NCBI GenBank assembly: GCA_030042855.1
Contig: JASHYU010000136.1
Span: 1 to 14,523, forward strand
DNA length: 14,523 bases
Source of the DNA: Thermoplasmata archaeon
Lineage (GTDB): Archaea > Thermoplasmatota > Thermoplasmata > UBA184
Reading direction: 5' to 3'
A model generated the notes under the pieces. The model did no database searches. It was not told the DNA's origin and saw nothing but the letters and a program-made list of their open reading frames with translations. The translations under genes were made by a program, and so were the position numbers. Of this stretch, positions 12,028-14,523 are shown piece by piece (positions within the stretch are counted from its first letter, which is position 1; every line of letters starts with the position of its first letter).

Positions 12028-13584
12028 ATGACCGCGGCGCTCCCCTCCGCAACGACGTCCCCGGCCGAACGTACCTCGCCCCCCGGGCCGCGCTCCCGGC
12101 TCCAGGAGCTCGAGGGCGTGATCGTCCTCGTCGGGATCTTCTTCGCGATCCTGATGGGGGCGATGGACGCGCTCGTCGTCTCGACCGTGCTACCGACGAT
12201 CGCGGGCGACCTGCACCAGGTGAACGGGGTCACGTTCGTCGTGAGCGGCTATCTCGTCAGCTCGACGATCGCGATCCCGATCTTCGGTCGCCTCTCGGAC
12301 ATCTCGAGCCGACGCAACGTCTTCCTCGCCGGCCTCGTGATCTTCATCGCGGGCTCGATGCTCGCCGGCCTGAGCCAGAACCTCACCGAGCTGATCATCT
12401 TCCGCAGCGTCCAGGGCTTCGGCGGCGGCGGGATCTTCCCGGTCGCGATCGGGATGGTCACGGTGATGTTCCCGCCCGAGCAGCGGACGCGGGCGGTCGC
12501 GCTCCTCACCGCCTCCTCGGGCATCGCGATCGTGGCCGGCCCGCTCCTCGGGAGCTACATCGTCTCCGTCACGACCTGGCGCTGGGTCTTCTACATCAAC
12601 CTGCCCTTCGGCGTCTTCGCCGCCGCGATCGTGGCCCTCGCCGTCGGTCCCCTGCGGTCCTCCACGGGCGGTCGGCTCGATCTCCCCGCGACCGCGCTGC
12701 TCTCGGGCTGGGTGTCGACCCTCATGATCGCGCTCGTCCAGGTCGCCGACGCCGGCTGGGGCTGGACCGATCCACGCATCCTGGCCCTCCTCGCGGGTAC
12801 CCTCGTCCTCTTCGCCGCCTACCTCGTCCGGGAGCTCCGCATCTCGGACCCGCTGATCCCCTGGAGGATCCTCGGCCGGCGCGTGATCGCCTCGGCGAGC
12901 GCGATCAGTGGGTTCACCGGGATCGTGTTCAGCGCGCTCATCACCTTCCTGTCGCTCTACGTCGGGATCGTGCTCGGCCACTCGGCGGCCGACATTCGGA
13001 ACATGATCTACTTCGTCGCGATCCCGCTCGTGGTGGGCGCCGGTGCGGCGGGGGCGATCTTGAACCGGGTCCCGTACCGGGCCGTCGTCGTGCCCGGGCT
13101 GCTCCTGTCGGGCCTCACCGCGCTCGCTCTGACCGGGCTGACCGCGTCGACGCCGCTCTGGGCCTTCTCGTTCGGCTTCCTCCCCACCGGGGGCATCGCC
13201 CTCCCGCTCATCCCCGTGGGCTTCGGCCTCGGCCTGAGCCTCGCCGGCGCCACGATCGCGGTGCAGAACGAGGCTCCGCCGCGGGAGGTCGGCGCGGCGG
13301 TCGGACTCGTCCGGTTCTTCCAGAGCCTCGGCGGCGCCCTCGGCCTGTCGCTGCTCACGATCTACCAGGCCTGGCGGTTCCAGGGGCTCAGCCGGGGCGC
13401 GACCACCCCCACCGCGGTGCTCAACGCGCTCGTGCAGTCCTACAACGAGGTCTTCCTGCTCCTCGCGATCTCGGTCCTGCTGGCGTTCGTCGCCGCGTTC
13501 TGGCTGACCGGCCGCGTGAAGGTCTCCCGGGCCTCCTCTACGCCGACGGTCGAGGTCACGGCGACATCGGAGCCGCCGGCGTGA
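12028..13584 (+). CDS. MFS transporter, DHA2 (14-TM, EmrB/QacA-like) drug-proton antiporter
   Basis: A 518-residue efflux permease. After a polar N-terminus (1-28) the first helix carries MDALVVSTVLPTI (46-58), the DHA2 motif D1. Motif A is GRLSDISSRRNV (87-98), motif B is RSVQGFGGGGIF (126-137), motif C is GIAIVAGPLLG (165-175), and WRWVFYINLPFG (184-195) is the typical stretch after helix 6. Length and hydrophobic pattern fit 14 helices. Such pumps use the proton gradient to export toxic organic compounds; the substrate cannot be told. It is divergent from the TetR-type gene and probably repressed by it. GGAG four bases before the ATG suggests leadered, Shine-Dalgarno-type translation, unlike most genes here. 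Two strong hairpins follow the stop. This gene pair is the most bacterial-looking part of the window, but base composition gives no sign of recent transfer. Confidence 0.94.
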   Translation: MTAALPSATTSPAERTSPPGPRSRLQELEGVIVLVGIFFAILMGAMDALVVSTVLPTIAGDLHQVNGVTFVVSGYLVSSTIAIPIFGRLSDISSRRNVFLAGLVIFIAGSMLAGLSQNLTELIIFRSVQGFGGGGIFPVAIGMVTVMFPPEQRTRAVALLTASSGIAIVAGPLLGSYIVSVTTWRWVFYINLPFGVFAAAIVALAVGPLRSSTGGRLDLPATALLSGWVSTLMIALVQVADAGWGWTDPRILALLAGTLVLFAAYLVRELRISDPLIPWRILGRRVIASASAISGFTGIVFSALITFLSLYVGIVLGHSAADIRNMIYFVAIPLVVGAGAAGAILNRVPYRAVVVPGLLLSGLTALALTGLTASTPLWAFSFGFLPTGGIALPLIPVGFGLGLSLAGATIAVQNEAPPREVGAAVGLVRFFQSLGGALGLSLLTIYQAWRFQGLSRGATTPTAVLNALVQSYNEVFLLLAISVLLAFVAAFWLTGRVKVSRASSTPTVEVTATSEPPA

Positions 13585-13592
13585 GGTTCCGG

Positions 13593-13637
13593 CGGCGTCC
13601 CCCGTGCGGACGCCGGTGCCGAGGGGCCCTCCCTCGG
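13593..13637 (+). terminator. Two tandem strong hairpins after the MFS stop codon
   Basis: CGGCGTCC (13593-13600) pairs with GGACGCCG (13608-13615), 8 bp with a 7-base loop. CCGAGGG (13619-13625) pairs with CCCTCGG (13631-13637), 7 bp with a 5-base loop. Both are perfect and start eight bases past the stop. No T-run follows, so classical archaeal termination is not shown. They may limit read-through or protect the 3' end. Confidence 0.38.
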
Positions 13638-13638
13638 G

Positions 13639-13680
13639 GCTAAGTCGCCCGCCGCGTTCCGTACCCTCGGAAGGGGGAGG
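13639..13680 (+). promoter_or_regulatory. Promoter and ribosome site for the downstream GNAT gene
   Basis: GCTAAGTC at 13639-13646 is a weak TATA-like run about 40 bases before the ATG. GGAGG at 13676-13680 ends two bases before the ATG at 13683 and is a good Shine-Dalgarno match, although close to the start. Together they suggest a leader of about 15 bases. Confidence 0.4.
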
Positions 13681-13682
13681 AG

Positions 13683-14228
13683 ATGGTCGCGGGGCCGGAT
13701 CCCGACGGGACGAGTTCGGGCCCGGAGGGGCCGATCCGCGTCCGCGTCGCCGGCCCCTCCGACGTCCCGGCGATCGTCGAAGCGCTCACCGAGGCGGCCG
13801 CGCACCAGCGACGGTTCGAAGCCGGGGGCGGGTGGCCCGTCCCGTTCCCCCGCGAGCCCGTCGAGGAGGGCATCCGGCGGCAGGAGTTCCACCTGGCCGA
13901 GCGGGGCCCGGCCGTCGTCGGGACCTTCAGCCTCTCGTGGGACGATCCTCGGTTCTGGGGGTCCCAGCCTCCCGTGGCCGGGTACCTCCACAAGCTCGCC
14001 GTGCGACGCACTGAGGCCCACCGCGGCGTGGGCCGTCAGTTGATCGAGTGGACCGCTCGCCGGACCCGGTCGACGGGTCGAACGCTCCTGAGGCTCGACT
14101 GCCTGCGGGCGAACGCCCGCCTGGTGGCGTACTACGAGGCGGCCGGTTTCCAGCGGGTCCGGGTCATTCGCCTCGACCCGCCCGTACCACCCTTCGATTT
14201 CCAGCTGATGGAGCGGCCGCTGGAGTGA
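13683..14228 (+). CDS. GNAT family N-acetyltransferase
   Basis: A 181-residue acetyltransferase. Residues 17-30 (PIRVRVAGPSDVPA) form the first strand and helix. LHKLAVRR (102-109) is the strand before the acetyl-CoA loop, and HRGVGRQLIEW (113-123) carries the R/H-x-G-x-G/R loop of motif A. LRLDCLRANARLVAYYEAAG (136-155) with FQRV after it is motif B, including the Tyr that usually acts as general acid. The catalytic domain is complete. The acceptor (small molecule, amino acid or protein N-terminus) is not indicated. GGAGG close to the ATG supports this start. It follows the efflux gene by 98 bases containing two hairpins and is probably a separate unit. Its 3' end overlaps the convergent gene at the right edge by 65 bases. 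Confidence 0.9.
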   Translation: MVAGPDPDGTSSGPEGPIRVRVAGPSDVPAIVEALTEAAAHQRRFEAGGGWPVPFPREPVEEGIRRQEFHLAERGPAVVGTFSLSWDDPRFWGSQPPVAGYLHKLAVRRTEAHRGVGRQLIEWTARRTRSTGRTLLRLDCLRANARLVAYYEAAGFQRVRVIRLDPPVPPFDFQLMERPLE

Positions 14229-14523
14229 GGCGGCGGCGGCCCTCCCCCACGAATCGATAGACCTCCTCCCAACGGTCGGGTTCGGAACGCCCGTCCGGTA
14301 CCGAACGGCCCCGGGAGCGGTGCACGAGCCTCCACCCGTGGGCCCGCATCACGGCCTCGAGCACGAACGCCGACCAGACCGCCTGGGTGAACTCCACAGT
14401 CCATCGTCCCGAGACGGGGCGCGCCCGGACGTGGATCTGCCCTCTCTCCAAATCGACCGTGAGGGTCCGACTCACAATCGTACCGCGTTTGTGACGCTGG
14501 ACGAACGGCCCGCGCTTCCAGGT
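14164..14523 (-). CDS. Unrecognised protein, C-terminal part (frame open to right window edge)
   Basis: The minus-strand frame has no stop from 14164 to the window edge (119 codons). From 14475 down to about 14229 third codon positions are almost all G or C, as in the real genes nearby, and the peptide looks natural: VDLERGQIHVRARPVSGRW, then VEFTQAVWSAFVLEAVMRA and RWEEVYRFVGEG. Past 14229, where it overlaps the GNAT gene, that bias is lost and the tail turns into Arg/Pro/Ala-rich sequence. The only start codon inside the window is GTG at 14475, with no TATA-like run at the expected spacing, so the true start may lie beyond the edge. No family recognised. The 65-base tail-to-tail overlap is unusual. 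Confidence 0.5.
   Translation of the reverse strand, partial: TWKRGPFVQRHKRGTIVSRTLTVDLERGQIHVRARPVSGRWTVEFTQAVWSAFVLEAVMRAHGWRLVHRSRGRSVPDGRSEPDRWEEVYRFVGEGRRRLTPAAAPSAGNRRVVRAGRGE

Noticed and set aside
12190..12981. Minus-strand 263-codon frame inside the MFS gene
   Set aside because: It is Asp/Glu/Arg-rich antisense of the transporter and matches the usual complement-strand artefact of hydrophobic GC-rich genes.
1..14523. Mobile elements, CRISPR arrays, tRNA or rRNA genes
   Set aside because: No transposase or integrase motif, no regularly spaced repeats, no tRNA T-loop context and no rRNA-like sequence was found on reading both strands.

Overview
This 14.5-kb window looks like a chromosomal segment of a GC-rich archaeon, most likely a high-GC terrestrial or sediment lineage of Thermoplasmata. 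The lineage is inference and was not tested by phylogeny. The archaeal reading rests on an archaeal-type TrmI tRNA methyltransferase, an archease, a GT2 enzyme of the dolichol-phosphate sugar synthase type, a MoxR/DUF58/DUF4129 membrane cluster, a zinc-ribbon protein with a single membrane anchor, and TATA-like islands about 26 bases before several start codons (leaderless transcripts). I saw no tRNA, rRNA, CRISPR array, transposase, integrase or attachment site.

Layout. 1-925: a GT2 glycosyltransferase (minus strand, cut by the window edge) and an archease (plus strand) diverge from one short AT-rich promoter. 930-3013: a class V aminotransferase and a D-3-phosphoglycerate dehydrogenase-like protein share a 4-base overlap on the minus strand and could carry out the first two steps of serine synthesis. 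3056-7392: MoxR ATPase, a 272-base non-coding stretch, a six-pass membrane protein, DUF58, a small two-pass protein and a DUF4129 protein, all on the minus strand. The four upstream genes are chained by 4-base start/stop overlaps. 7441-8881: a COG3375-type GNAT protein and a two-pass membrane protein, each with its own TATA-like element. 8924-10491: tRNA m1A methyltransferase TrmI followed two bases later by a seven-pass membrane protein of unknown function. 10617-11195: a zinc-ribbon/TM protein with a sequon-rich outer domain. 11227-13584: a divergent TetR regulator and 14-TM DHA2 efflux pump, a classic self-regulated drug-export pair. 13683-14523: a second GNAT enzyme and, convergent with it, the end of an unrecognised gene cut by the right edge.

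How the genes may work together. Most of the window is housekeeping: serine synthesis, tRNA modification, RNA-ligase activation and glycan synthesis. It also holds an export module and several membrane proteins of unknown role. The best candidate for a poorly described system is the MoxR-DUF58-DUF4129 cluster with its two unassigned membrane partners and the inverted-repeat-rich non-coding segment between them. Because base composition is strongly GC-rich, most other long open frames in the window are shadows of these genes.
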